A stretch of DNA of 24,212 nt from positions 1 through 24,212 of the forward strand of contig NZ_CATWFF010000010.1 in the NCBI RefSeq assembly GCF_958350005.1, given 5' to 3'. This DNA comes from an uncultured Megasphaera sp. (GTDB taxonomy: Bacteria; Bacillota; Negativicutes; Veillonellales; Megasphaeraceae). Shown in pieces: positions 14,991-22,903 of this stretch. Position 1 is the stretch's first letter; each line of letters starts with the position of its first letter. A program made the position numbers and the translations under genes. The notes below the pieces were generated by a model. It saw nothing but the letters and a program-made list of their open reading frames with translations. It had not been told where the DNA came from and did no database searches.

Positions 14991-16781
14991 GTGAAACGGT
15001 TTTCCAGTGAATTCATTGAACAGGTACGGCAGGCCAATGATATTGTCGATGTCATTTCCGAGTATGTCCCGCTGAAACGGAAAGGAAAAGATTTCTGGGC
15101 CTGCTGCCCCTTTCACAATGAAAAAACGGCTTCCTTCAGCGTCGCCGCCGATAAGGGATTTTTTAAGTGCTTTGGCTGCGGCGCCGGCGGCAACGTGTTT
15201 ACTTTTCTGATGAAAATAGAAAATCTTTCCTTTACCGAAGCTGTAGAACGCCTGGCCGAACGGGCTCATATTGCCTTGCCGGCTGTGGAAAAATCGGCGC
15301 AGGAACTGGAGCGGGAGCGGCTGACCCAGCGGCTGTACCAGATTAACGAAATGGCCGGTAATTTTTTTCACAACTGTCTGACCAAGACTGGGTATGGAAA
15401 AAATGGCCTGGCTTATTTTCACCGCCGTCAGGTGACAGATGCGACCATTGGCGAATTCAAGCTGGGCTTTGCCCCGGACAGCTGGAGCAAACTGACGGAT
15501 GCATTTATGAAAAAAGGCGTAACCGGCAGGGAACTCGTATCGCTGGGACTGGCTAAAGAAAAAAACGGCCATTTCTACGATGCCTTCCGCAACCGCGTCA
15601 TCTTTCCCATTCGCGACGGACGCGGCAGGATTGTCGGATTTGGCGGCCGCGTCCTGGATGACAGCAAGCCGAAATATCTCAATTCGCCGGAAACGCCGAT
15701 TTTTAATAAACGCCGTATTTTGTTTGCTCTCGATCTGGCTCATAAGGCGATTTATGACGAAGGAAAGGCCGTTCTCGTCGAAGGGTATATGGACGTCGTT
15801 TCTGCCCACAACAGAGGCGTTCGCAATGTCGTAGCCTCTCTGGGAACATCCCTTACAGAGGAACAGGCCCGTCTGCTGCTGCGGCAGGCAAAAGAACTGG
15901 TCCTGTCATATGATATGGACGGCGCCGGCCGGAAAGCGACGCTGCGGGCCATGGAAATCGTCCGCGGTCTGGGCATGCAGATTCGCGTCGTCTCCCTGCC
16001 GCAGGGAAAAGATCCGGATGAGTACATTACGACAGCCGGGCCGGATAAATTCCGCGAAGCCGTCCATGCGGCGCCGAATGTGCTGGATTACATGCTGCAG
16101 ACAGCACTGGCACAGTACGACAGTGCAACCCTGGAAGGAAAAGCGGCTATTGCGGCCATGGTATTTCCGGCACTGGCGGCCGTAGACAACCAGGTGGTTC
16201 TGGATGCATTCCTCACTAAAATGGCGGCGAGCCTGCATATTGACGAAGGGGCGGTGCGCAGTGAATTCAATAAATACATTGCTAAGCATCCCGAGTCAGG
16301 ACAGCAGCCAGTCGTCATTTCCGCGTCTGTTTCAAAGGCCAACCGGTCAGCCCGGCAAAGCGGCATGGCCGTAGCAGAAGAAAATATTCTGCGGTTTTTA
16401 CTGGAAAAACCACAGGCCTGCAGTCAGATTCAGCAGCACATTGCAGCTGCATTTTTTACCGATGAAAGGCGGAGGCATATTTATCAGCATATATTGGACA
16501 CATATGCACACCAAGGGATGTACACGGTTACGGACATCCAGGCACAATTAACTCCTGAGGAGGCCGAAGAAGCAGCAAGAATTATGGTCTTGCAGGACGT
16601 TCCCATTGATGAACACGTAGTTCTGGACTATGTCAGAAAGTTTCATATGGAAGCCCTGCAAAAAGAATATATGAAACACAGCCAGCAGGCAGCTGCATAT
16701 AGCCGCACGCAGGATCCGCGGCTGCTGGAAGAACTGGCAGCGTGCAAACGAATTAATGATGAAATGAAAAAATGGTCTTAA
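14991..16781 (+). CDS. dnaG: DNA primase
   Basis: A 596-residue bacterial primase, which makes RNA primers at the replication fork and binds the DnaB helicase through its C-terminus. Seen: the N-terminal zinc ribbon C39-PF-H42 and C60-FG-C63, the EGYMD motif (E264) of the Toprim domain, and the DMDGAG metal site (D308, D310). A variable helicase-binding region fills the last 150 or so residues. The frame is open to 14853, but that TTG is the promoter -35 box. The GTG at 14991 has AGGTGA five bases upstream and leads straight into the family's usual start, KRFSSEFIEQV, so it is preferred. rpoD follows 24 bases later, the normal dnaG-rpoD macromolecular-synthesis arrangement. Confidence 0.96.
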   Translation: MKRFSSEFIEQVRQANDIVDVISEYVPLKRKGKDFWACCPFHNEKTASFSVAADKGFFKCFGCGAGGNVFTFLMKIENLSFTEAVERLAERAHIALPAVEKSAQELERERLTQRLYQINEMAGNFFHNCLTKTGYGKNGLAYFHRRQVTDATIGEFKLGFAPDSWSKLTDAFMKKGVTGRELVSLGLAKEKNGHFYDAFRNRVIFPIRDGRGRIVGFGGRVLDDSKPKYLNSPETPIFNKRRILFALDLAHKAIYDEGKAVLVEGYMDVVSAHNRGVRNVVASLGTSLTEEQARLLLRQAKELVLSYDMDGAGRKATLRAMEIVRGLGMQIRVVSLPQGKDPDEYITTAGPDKFREAVHAAPNVLDYMLQTALAQYDSATLEGKAAIAAMVFPALAAVDNQVVLDAFLTKMAASLHIDEGAVRSEFNKYIAKHPESGQQPVVISASVSKANRSARQSGMAVAEENILRFLLEKPQACSQIQQHIAAAFFTDERRRHIYQHILDTYAHQGMYTVTDIQAQLTPEEAEEAARIMVLQDVPIDEHVVLDYVRKFHMEALQKEYMKHSQQAAAYSRTQDPRLLEELAACKRINDEMKKWS

Positions 16782-16805
16782 GGAGCAGAAAGGAGATTGT
16801 ACACC

Positions 16806-18071
16806 ATGGTGAAATCGACAGATAACTTGGATACGACAATAGAACAGAAACATACTGCCAAAAAGAGTACGGCCAAACGTACGGCAAAGCGCAAAAACGG
16901 CAAGAAAAAAGAAGCGCCCAAGCAGATGAGCGAACAGGAACGGCGGGAACTCGTTCTCCAGCACATTAAGCAGCTTCTCCAGACGGGACAGAAAAAAGGC
17001 AGTCTGACCTATACGGAAATTATGAACGTCATGGAAGAAGACGACCTGACGCCGGAACAGATCGACAAAATGTATGAGTTATTTGCCGATAAGGGCATCG
17101 ATATTATTGGTGAAGATGACGGCGGTGATGACGGCGAGGACCTGGAAGAAGACGAAAGCGAAAGCGTCCCCGATCTGCACAATGTCGATCTGAGCGTTCC
17201 TGAAGGCATTAATATTGACGATCCTGTACGGATGTACCTGAAAGAAATTGGCCGCGTTCCCCTTCTGTCGGCGACGGAAGAAATTGCCCTGGCTCAGACG
17301 ATCGAAAAGGGAAACGCCCCTGATGCAACAGAAGAAGAAGTCAAGGCCGGCACGCTGGCCAAGAAAAAGCTGACTGATGCCAACCTGCGCCTCGTCGTCA
17401 GCATTGCCAAGCGCTACGTCGGCCGGGGCATGCTGTTTTTGGACCTCATTCAGGAAGGCAATCTGGGTCTTTTAAAAGCCGTCGATAAATTCGATTACAG
17501 TAAAGGCTATAAGTTCAGTACCTATGCGACCTGGTGGATTCGGCAGGCCATTACCAGAGCCATTGCCGACCAGGCCCGTACGATCCGGATTCCCGTACAC
17601 ATGGTGGAAACCATCAATAAGCTCATCCGTATTTCCCGGCAGCTCCTGCAGGATAAAGGACGGGAACCGCTTCCGGAAGAAATTGCCGAAAAGATGGACA
17701 TTCCTGTCGAACGGGTACGGGAAATCATGAAGATTGCCCAGGAACCGGTATCGCTGGAAACGCCAATTGGCGAAGAAGAAGACTCCCATCTGGGCGACTT
17801 TATCGAAGATTCCGACGCCGTTGCCCCTGATGACGCTGCTTCGTTTATCCTGCTGAAAGAACAGATTGAAGATGTCTTTTCCTGTCTTACTGACCGGGAA
17901 CGGAAAGTGCTGTATCTGCGCTTTGGCCTGAAAGACGGCCGTCCGCGGACGCTGGAAGAAGTAGGCCAGCATTTTAATGTTACGCGAGAACGGATTCGTC
18001 AGATTGAAGGCAAAGCCCTGAGCAAGCTGAGAAACTGGGGGAAGCGGGAAAAAATTAAAGATTTCCTTTAA
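16806..18071 (+). CDS. rpoD: RNA polymerase primary sigma factor (sigma-70/SigA)
   Basis: A 421-residue housekeeping sigma factor that directs RNA polymerase to most promoters. Seen: a lysine-rich N-terminal tail (residues 15-40), region 1.1 (about 45-102), an acidic linker, region 1.2 (DPVRMYLKEIGRVPLLS), region 2 with the -10-binding YATWWIRQAI, region 3, and region 4 with the -35-binding helix-turn-helix VTRERIRQIEGKALSKLR. The ATG at 16806 has AAAGGAG about ten bases upstream. A TTG at 16797 lies too close to that site and is rejected as a start. The length (421) is that of Firmicute SigA with a modest N-terminal extension. It shares the dnaG transcript; a tRNA unit follows. Confidence 0.97.
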   Translation: MVKSTDNLDTTIEQKHTAKKSTAKRTAKRKNGKKKEAPKQMSEQERRELVLQHIKQLLQTGQKKGSLTYTEIMNVMEEDDLTPEQIDKMYELFADKGIDIIGEDDGGDDGEDLEEDESESVPDLHNVDLSVPEGINIDDPVRMYLKEIGRVPLLSATEEIALAQTIEKGNAPDATEEEVKAGTLAKKKLTDANLRLVVSIAKRYVGRGMLFLDLIQEGNLGLLKAVDKFDYSKGYKFSTYATWWIRQAITRAIADQARTIRIPVHMVETINKLIRISRQLLQDKGREPLPEEIAEKMDIPVERVREIMKIAQEPVSLETPIGEEEDSHLGDFIEDSDAVAPDDAASFILLKEQIEDVFSCLTDRERKVLYLRFGLKDGRPRTLEEVGQHFNVTRERIRQIEGKALSKLRNWGKREKIKDFL

Positions 18072-18081
18072 TCCGTACACC

Positions 18082-18111
18082 TTGACGGCAGGGACAGATG
18101 TATCGTATAAT
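18082..18111 (+). promoter_or_regulatory. Promoter of the tRNA gene
   Basis: TTGACG (18082-18087) and a perfect TATAAT (18106-18111) are separated by 18 bases, just after the rpoD stop and about 30 bases before the tRNA. Confidence 0.75.
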
Positions 18112-18117
18112 ATTTCG

Positions 18118-18136
18118 GTAAGGCTCTGTGCCTTAC
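18118..18136 (+). other. Leader hairpin of the tRNA precursor
   Basis: GTAAGGC (18118-18124) and GCCTTAC (18130-18136) pair perfectly around a five-base loop, at the predicted start of the tRNA transcript and six bases before the mature tRNA. There is no T-run, so it is not a terminator. It may be a 5' stem that guides processing of the precursor. Confidence 0.45.
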
Positions 18137-18141
18137 TGTCT

Positions 18142-18216
18142 GGGCCTATAGCTCAGCGGTAGAGCCCCCGGCTCATAACCGGTCGGTCCCTGGTTCGAAT
18201 CCAGGTGGGCCCACCA
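18142..18216 (+). tRNA. tRNA with CAT anticodon, probably tRNA-Ile2 (else tRNA-Met)
   Basis: A complete 75-base tRNA with encoded CCA. The acceptor stem GGGCCTA pairs with TGGGCCC (one G-U), the D arm is GCTC/GAGC, the anticodon loop is CTCATAA, and the T arm is CCTGG-TTCGAAT-CCAGG. A CAT anticodon may be initiator Met, elongator Met or Ile2, where TilS changes C34 to lysidine. The consecutive pairs C4-G69 and C5-G68 are known TilS determinants in E. coli tRNA-Ile2, so Ile2 is favoured. The first base pair is G-C, so it is not the usual initiator. The C27-T43 pair at the base of the anticodon stem is mismatched. Confidence 0.9.
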
Positions 18217-18229
18217 GACCATATGTCAG

Positions 18230-18273
18230 AACGGCGCCAATGCTAAGCAAGTGTTTAGCATCGGCGCCGTTTT
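18230..18273 (+). terminator. Intrinsic terminator after the tRNA
   Basis: AACGGCGCC (18230-18238) pairs with GGCGCCGTT (18263-18271), and above one A-C mismatch ATGCTAA pairs with TTAGCAT (18255-18261). The loop is eight bases. A run of four T (18270-18273) follows. It separates the tRNA from the ylxM promoter. Confidence 0.88.
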
Positions 18274-18336
18274 GTCTTGTCCTGTGCCGGCTGACAGTGA
18301 TTCAGAATGAAAGTTATGACTGACAAGTAAAAGTAC

Positions 18337-18365
18337 TTGACAGCACACGCCCTTTCCTGTATACT
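18337..18365 (+). promoter_or_regulatory. Promoter of the ylxM-ffh operon
   Basis: A consensus TTGACA (18337-18342) and TATACT (18360-18365) with a 17-base spacer, the best promoter in the window. It lies about 35 bases upstream of the ylxM ATG and should drive the whole signal-recognition and ribosome-modification operon. Confidence 0.85.
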
Positions 18366-18400
18366 GGCAAAGTACGCTGACGACGGAGGCGGTGATTAGT

Positions 18401-18730
18401 ATGCTGGAAGATGTCGTACGAAAAGGCCGGCTCCTGGATTTATACGGTCCCTTGCTGACCGACCGGCAGCGGCGATGTATGGAACTGTATTTCGATATGG
18501 ACCTGTCCCTGACGGAAATTGGCGAGGAACTTTCCATTTCCCGGCAAGGTGCCTATGACATGCTGAACCGTGCGTCCAAAGCACTGGAAGGGTATGAGCA
18601 GCGACTGCAGCTGCTGGCCCGCAGCGAGGCAGTTCGGCAGCAGCTGGAAGAAGCCAGCCAGCTGCTGGCACAGGGAACGCCAGATGCAGTGAAGCAAGTA
18701 CAATATATATTGAATCATATAGACGTGTAG
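18401..18730 (+). CDS. ylxM: YlxM/UPF0122 putative DNA-binding protein
   Basis: A 109-residue protein of the YlxM family, always found directly before ffh in Firmicutes and reported to associate with the signal recognition particle. Seen: a sigma-region-4-like helix-turn-helix (LSLTEIGEELSISRQGAYDML, about residues 40-60) and a C-terminal glutamine-rich helical segment. The ATG at 18401 is chosen because the family starts ML-E-x-x; the GTG at 18392 is only two bases from the GGAGG. It sits 13 bases before ffh. The role in signal-recognition assembly or regulation is family knowledge, not shown here. Confidence 0.92.
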   Translation: MLEDVVRKGRLLDLYGPLLTDRQRRCMELYFDMDLSLTEIGEELSISRQGAYDMLNRASKALEGYEQRLQLLARSEAVRQQLEEASQLLAQGTPDAVKQVQYILNHIDV

Positions 18731-18743
18731 GAGGAGGCTTTTT

Positions 18744-20102
18744 ATGCCATTCGAAAATCTGTCCGAACGGTTTCAAGCGGCTTTTAAAAAGCTTCGCGGC
18801 AAAGGGAAACTGACCGAAGAAGACGTCAGTGAAGCCCTGAAAGAGATGCGTCGGGCCCTGCTCGAAGCAGACGTCAACTTTAAAGTAACCAAAGATTTTA
18901 TTAACAAAGTCAAAGAAAAAGCTGTCGGTGAAGAAGTATTCGGCAGTCTGAATGCGTCACAGACGGTTATCAAAATCGTCCGCGATGAACTGACAGAACT
19001 CCTCGGCGGCACGCAGAGCCGCATCGTCATTGCGCCTAAGCCACCGACCATTATTATGCTCGTCGGTCTTCAGGGCGCCGGCAAGACGACGACGGCAGCC
19101 AAGTTGGCCAAAAAGCTCAAGAGCCAGGGGAAAAGCCCCTTGCTGGTAGCCGGTGACGTATACCGCCCGGCAGCTATTACGCAGCTCCAGGTTCTGGGCC
19201 AGGAAATCGACGTGCCTGTCTATACGGAAGAAGGCAGCAAGGACCCGGTACAGATTGCCAAAGATGCCATTCCCTATGCGGTCAGTCATCTGCGGGACAT
19301 CGTCATCATCGATACGGCCGGGCGCCTTCATGTGAATGAAACGCTCATGGATGAACTCGTTCACATCAAAGAAGACGTTTATCCCCATGAAATTCTGCTC
19401 GTTGTCGATGCCATGACCGGTCAGGATGCCGTAACGGCAGCGACGGCCTTTAACGATGCCCTCGGTATTGACGGCCTGATCATGACCAAGCTCGACGGCG
19501 ATGCCCGCGGCGGTGCGGCGCTGTCCATCAAAGCCGTTACGGGAAAGCCGATTAAATATATAGGCGTCAGCGAAAAGCTGGACGGTCTGGATGAATTCCA
19601 TCCCAACCGGTATGCATCGCGTATCCTCGATCTGGGCGACGTGGAAACGATTATCGAAAAAGCCCAGGCAGCCTTTGATGAAGAAACCATGGCCGACATG
19701 AAGCAGTCCATGAAAAGCGGCTCCTTCACGTTTGACGATTTTCTCAAACAGCTGCATATGCTCAAGAAAATGGGCAATATGGGGAGTCTCATGAGTCTGA
19801 TTCCCGGCATTGGCAAGTATAAAAAAGAACTGGATAAGGTCGACATGGACGGCAAGCAGTTTCGTCAGATCGAAGCGATTATTACGTCCATGACGCCGCA
19901 GGAACGATCCAGTTCCAACCCGAAAATGCTCATCAAGGACAGCCGCAAACGGCGCATTGCCAAAGGGAGCGGCACGCGCGTCCAGGATGTAAACCGCCTG
20001 ATTAAGCAGTTTACGGAGATGCAGAAAATGATGAAGCAGGCCAAGAAAGCACAAAAGGGTAAAAAACGGGGATTTCTTCCTCGCCTGCCCTTTCCCTTTT
20101 AA
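18744..20102 (+). CDS. ffh: Signal recognition particle protein
   Basis: A 452-residue SRP GTPase that, with 4.5S/scRNA and FtsY, targets membrane proteins co-translationally. Seen: the N domain (1-95), P-loop GLQGAGKTTT (108-117), DVYRPAAI, DTAGRLH, TKLDGDARGG, and the methionine-rich M domain (about 300-430) with GSLMSLIPGIGK, followed by a basic tail. The start has GGAGGAGG upstream. It is preceded by ylxM and followed by rpsP, the standard order. No SRP RNA gene was found in the window. Confidence 0.97.
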   Translation: MPFENLSERFQAAFKKLRGKGKLTEEDVSEALKEMRRALLEADVNFKVTKDFINKVKEKAVGEEVFGSLNASQTVIKIVRDELTELLGGTQSRIVIAPKPPTIIMLVGLQGAGKTTTAAKLAKKLKSQGKSPLLVAGDVYRPAAITQLQVLGQEIDVPVYTEEGSKDPVQIAKDAIPYAVSHLRDIVIIDTAGRLHVNETLMDELVHIKEDVYPHEILLVVDAMTGQDAVTAATAFNDALGIDGLIMTKLDGDARGGAALSIKAVTGKPIKYIGVSEKLDGLDEFHPNRYASRILDLGDVETIIEKAQAAFDEETMADMKQSMKSGSFTFDDFLKQLHMLKKMGNMGSLMSLIPGIGKYKKELDKVDMDGKQFRQIEAIITSMTPQERSSSNPKMLIKDSRKRRIAKGSGTRVQDVNRLIKQFTEMQKMMKQAKKAQKGKKRGFLPRLPFPF

Positions 20103-20108
20103 TTGATA

Positions 20109-20122
20109 CCGCCGCAAGGCGG
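20109..20122 (+). other. Small GNRA-capped hairpin between ffh and rpsP
   Basis: CCGCC and GGCGG pair over five bases with a GCAA tetraloop, seven bases after the ffh stop. There is no T-run, so it is more likely a transcript-stability or processing stem than a terminator. Confidence 0.4.
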
Positions 20123-20148
20123 GATATTCTGTGGAGGAGGTGATTTGC

Positions 20149-20418
20149 ATGATTAAAATTCGTTTAGCCCGTTTAGGTGCGAAAAAGAAACCGTTCTACC
20201 GCGTCGTTGTAGCTGATTCCCGCGATGCCCGCAACAACGGTCGTCCAGTCGCTACGATCGGCACGTACGATCCAGCTAAAGACGTAGCCGACCGTCTGGT
20301 CGTCGACGCTGAAGCTGCAGTAGCATGGCTCGGCAAAGGCGCACAGCCTACCGATACGATTCGCTCCCTTTTCAAAAAGGCCGGCATTATGGCTCAGTTT
20401 GAAGCATCCAAGAAGTAA
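20149..20418 (+). CDS. rpsP: 30S ribosomal protein S16
   Basis: An 89-residue S16 with the signature MIKIRLARLGAKKKPFYRVV, the DSRDARNNG loop and the YDP motif. The ATG at 20149 has GGAGGAGGTGA just upstream; the open frame before it contains the ribosome-binding site and is not coding. S16 binds 16S rRNA and is needed for 30S assembly. khpA begins 15 bases later. Confidence 0.97.
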   Translation: MIKIRLARLGAKKKPFYRVVVADSRDARNNGRPVATIGTYDPAKDVADRLVVDAEAAVAWLGKGAQPTDTIRSLFKKAGIMAQFEASKK

Positions 20419-20433
20419 GTGAGGCTGATACCT

Positions 20434-20661
20434 ATGGAAGAGTTAGTCGCATGTATTGCAAAAGCGTTGGTAAAACGTCCGGAAGCAGTTACAGTCACCA
20501 AAATTCAGAAAAAAGGCCTCGAAGTATATCAGCTTCATGTCGCTCCCGAAGATATGGGAAAAGTCATTGGCAAACAAGGTAAAATTGCGAAAGCATTGCG
20601 CCTTGTTGTCAAGGCTGCGGCAGTGAAGGCAAACAAGAAAGTATCAGTGGATATCGTATAG
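20434..20661 (+). CDS. khpA: KH-domain RNA-binding protein KhpA
   Basis: A 75-residue single-KH protein (YlqC/KhpA family) with the GxxG loop G46-K-Q-G49 and the surrounding KVIGKQGKIAKALR helix. Family members bind RNA and pair with KhpB, affecting cell division or small-RNA function in some Firmicutes. The ATG at 20434 is preferred over the GTG at 20419, which overlaps the likely ribosome-binding site GTGAGG. It sits between rpsP and ylqD, its normal place. Confidence 0.93.
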   Translation: MEELVACIAKALVKRPEAVTVTKIQKKGLEVYQLHVAPEDMGKVIGKQGKIAKALRLVVKAAAVKANKKVSVDIV

Positions 20662-20669
20662 GAGGAACC

Positions 20670-21077
20670 ATGGATCAGATTACATTGCGCGTTCCTGTTA
20701 CTGTCAAATCGAAAGTGACGCAGGCGCTGAAGGATAAAATCCGGAAAAACGCCGATCAGGCGCTGAGCGATATTGATCGGGAAATGCAGAACCTGGAATT
20801 CCAGGCCAAACGCATGATGACCGAACAGGCAAAAATCGATGCTCAGGGGCTGATTTCCCTGCGCGCAAAAGTAGAAGAACAGAAACAGCGTCTGCAGGCT
20901 GCCAAAGCCAAGGCGCAGCACGACAGAGACGAAGCTGAACAATTAACAATCGGTTCCGAAATCAGACAGGGCACGCTTGAACAGACTGTTGTCGTTCAGG
21001 TGGGCGATGATTTAGGTAAATTGATGGGAACGGAAATCCTGCTCGAAGACGACAAGATCGTTTCCATCCGCCAATAA
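20670..21077 (+). CDS. ylqD: YlqD-family protein
   Basis: A 135-residue protein of the YlqD family, function unknown, in its usual place between khpA and rimM. Seen: a short beta-like start (ITLRVPVTVKSKVT), a long central helix with heptad-like charged residues that is probably a coiled coil (about 30-90), and a C-terminal segment ending GDDLGKLMGTEILLEDDKIVSIRQ in composition. The start is fixed by TAGGAGGAACC directly before the ATG. Nothing more can be said of its role. Confidence 0.85.
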   Translation: MDQITLRVPVTVKSKVTQALKDKIRKNADQALSDIDREMQNLEFQAKRMMTEQAKIDAQGLISLRAKVEEQKQRLQAAKAKAQHDRDEAEQLTIGSEIRQGTLEQTVVVQVGDDLGKLMGTEILLEDDKIVSIRQ

Positions 21078-21083
21078 CATACG

Positions 21084-21587
21084 ATGGCTGCATTGGAGCT
21101 TTTTACAATCGGTCAGATAGTCGCCCCGCACGGCGTGCGGGGTGATGTTCGTATTTACCCGGATACGGATTTTCCGAAGCGATTTCTGCATATGACATAC
21201 GGGTATGTAGGCGGAAAAAAATATGAAATCTCCGGAGCGCGCCTTCATAAAAACGTCGTGCTTATGAAATTTGTCGGCGTAGACGACCGCAATGCGGCGG
21301 AACTCCTGCGGGGCAAGGAACTGCAGGTGCCGCGGGAAGATCTCGTCCCTCTGCAGAAAGGGCAGCACTACGTCTTCGATATTATCGGCATGACTGCCTA
21401 TGATCTGGAAGACAACATGCTGGGAACGGTTACAGACGTTCTCAAGACAGGCAGCAACGACGTCTATGTCGTCGCCGATGAGAATGGCAAAGAAACGCTG
21501 TTTGCCGCCATTCCCGACGTCGTCAAATCCATTGATGAAGAGCAGAAAAAAATGGTCCTTGATCCGCCGGAGTGGATAGACGAATGA
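21084..21587 (+). CDS. rimM: Ribosome maturation factor RimM
   Basis: A 167-residue RimM, which helps mature the head of the 30S subunit by binding S19. Seen: the N-terminal IGQIVAPHGVRGDVRIYP motif and the PRC-barrel part with the TGSNDVYVV motif near 140. The ATG at 21084 has no good ribosome-binding site and lies only six bases after the ylqD stop, so translation probably depends on coupling. The stop overlaps the trmD start. Confidence 0.95.
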   Translation: MAALELFTIGQIVAPHGVRGDVRIYPDTDFPKRFLHMTYGYVGGKKYEISGARLHKNVVLMKFVGVDDRNAAELLRGKELQVPREDLVPLQKGQHYVFDIIGMTAYDLEDNMLGTVTDVLKTGSNDVYVVADENGKETLFAAIPDVVKSIDEEQKKMVLDPPEWIDE

Positions 21588-22318
21588 GAATAGATATTAT
21601 CTCTCTGTTTCCGGAATTGATAGAAGCTTTTTATCATCACAGCATCATCAGCCGGGCCCGTGCGGCAGGCCTGCTGGAGCTGGATGTGACCAATCCGCGA
21701 AACTTTACATATGACCGTCACCATATGGTAGATGATACGATTTATGGCGGCGGCTGCGGCATGCTGATGAAAGCGGCGCCTTTGTATGCTGCCGTAGAAG
21801 CAGTGCGCCGCGACGTGCCGAAACGGCGGGTCATCCTCATGGGACCGGCTGGCCCGACCTTTACGCAGGCCAAGGCCCGCGAGCTGGCTCAATATGACCA
21901 GCTTATCCTGCTGTGCGGTCACTACGAAGGCGTCGATTACCGCGTCGAGTCTGAACTGGCCGATGAAACTATTTCTGTCGGCGATTATGTCCTTACTGGC
22001 GGCGAACTGCCGGCTATGACCATTACCGATGCCGTAGCCCGCATGATTCCCGGCGTATTGGGCTCAGCAGGCAGCGCTTCCGATGACTCGTTCTATCATT
22101 CTCTGCTGGAATATCCTCAGTATACGAAGCCTGCCGTCTTTCGCGGCCATGCTGTGCCGGAAGTCCTGCGCAGCGGCGATCACGCGAAAATCGATGCCTG
22201 GCGGCACCGTCAGGCGCTGGCCAGGACGCTGCAGTGCCGTCCCGATTTACTGGATACAGATACACTGTCTGATTCCGATCAGGCCATTCTGGCAGCGCTG
22301 AAGGGAGAGGAACCATGA
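21584..22318 (+). CDS. trmD: tRNA (guanine-N1)-methyltransferase
   Basis: A 244-residue TrmD, a SPOUT methyltransferase that makes m1G37 in tRNAs and prevents frameshifting. Seen: the start MRIDIISLFPE, YGGGCGM, the knot sequences LLCGHYEGVDYRV and ISVGDYVLTGGELPAM, and the SDDSF stretch holding the catalytic aspartate (D167 or D168). The ATG at 21584 overlaps the rimM stop as ATGA; an upstream GTG at 21572 would add four residues not found in the family. The stop overlaps the next gene in the same ATGA way, so the three are translationally linked. Confidence 0.97.
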   Translation: MRIDIISLFPELIEAFYHHSIISRARAAGLLELDVTNPRNFTYDRHHMVDDTIYGGGCGMLMKAAPLYAAVEAVRRDVPKRRVILMGPAGPTFTQAKARELAQYDQLILLCGHYEGVDYRVESELADETISVGDYVLTGGELPAMTITDAVARMIPGVLGSAGSASDDSFYHSLLEYPQYTKPAVFRGHAVPEVLRSGDHAKIDAWRHRQALARTLQCRPDLLDTDTLSDSDQAILAALKGEEP

Positions 22319-22887
22319 AATCGTCTCTGTACGTAGGACTGGTGCACTATCCTATTTATGATAAAAACTTTGACGTCATAGCTACGGCAATTACGAACTA
22401 CGATCTTCACGATATTTCCCGTTCGGCCAAGACCTATGGCGTCGTAAAATACTTTATTATTCATCATGTGCCGGGACAGCTGGACATGGTGCATAAGATC
22501 ATCGATTTCTGGGAAAGCCCGATCGGCAGAAACTACAATGCCTATCGCACGCAGGCCTTTGACATCGTTGATATCCGCCCGTCCATCGAGGCGGCTATTG
22601 AAGAAGTCACCAAAAGGGAAGGAAAACGGCCCTATGTCGTCACGACAGACGCCCGAACCTATGCCAACACCATTTCCTACAGGGAACTGCGGCAGCGGAG
22701 GGAAACAGAAGATACGCCCATACTCCTGCTCTTCGGCACCGGGTATGGCATGACGAAAGAAACGATGGAACAATTCGATTTTATCCTGGAGCCAATTCAC
22801 GGAGCCGGGGAGTATAACCATTTATCTGTCCGCTCGGCGGCGGCGATTATTCTGGATCGGCTGGCCGGCGAACCATGGTGGAACTAA
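22315..22887 (+). CDS. SPOUT-type RNA methyltransferase (Methyltrn_RNA_4)
   Basis: A 190-residue protein of a family often found directly after trmD and described as a predicted RNA methyltransferase of the SPOUT fold. Seen: an N-terminal VGLVHYPIYDKN, the cofactor-knot-like LLLFGTGYGMT (138-147), and YNHLSVRSA (167-175), the place of the trefoil knot. The ATG overlaps the trmD stop (ATGA), and yebC follows 16 bases later. The RNA target and modified base are unknown. The name rests on memory of the family and on position. Confidence 0.85.
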   Translation: MKSSLYVGLVHYPIYDKNFDVIATAITNYDLHDISRSAKTYGVVKYFIIHHVPGQLDMVHKIIDFWESPIGRNYNAYRTQAFDIVDIRPSIEAAIEEVTKREGKRPYVVTTDARTYANTISYRELRQRRETEDTPILLLFGTGYGMTKETMEQFDFILEPIHGAGEYNHLSVRSAAAIILDRLAGEPWWN

Positions 22888-22903
22888 TAAGGGAGGCATT
22901 AGC

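Noticed and set aside
14721..15809. A 362-codon - strand frame opposite dnaG
   Set aside because: It is the antisense shadow of the Toprim and zinc-ribbon regions of primase.
18957..20150. A 397-codon - strand frame opposite ffh
   Set aside because: Antisense to a certain gene, with no recognisable motif.
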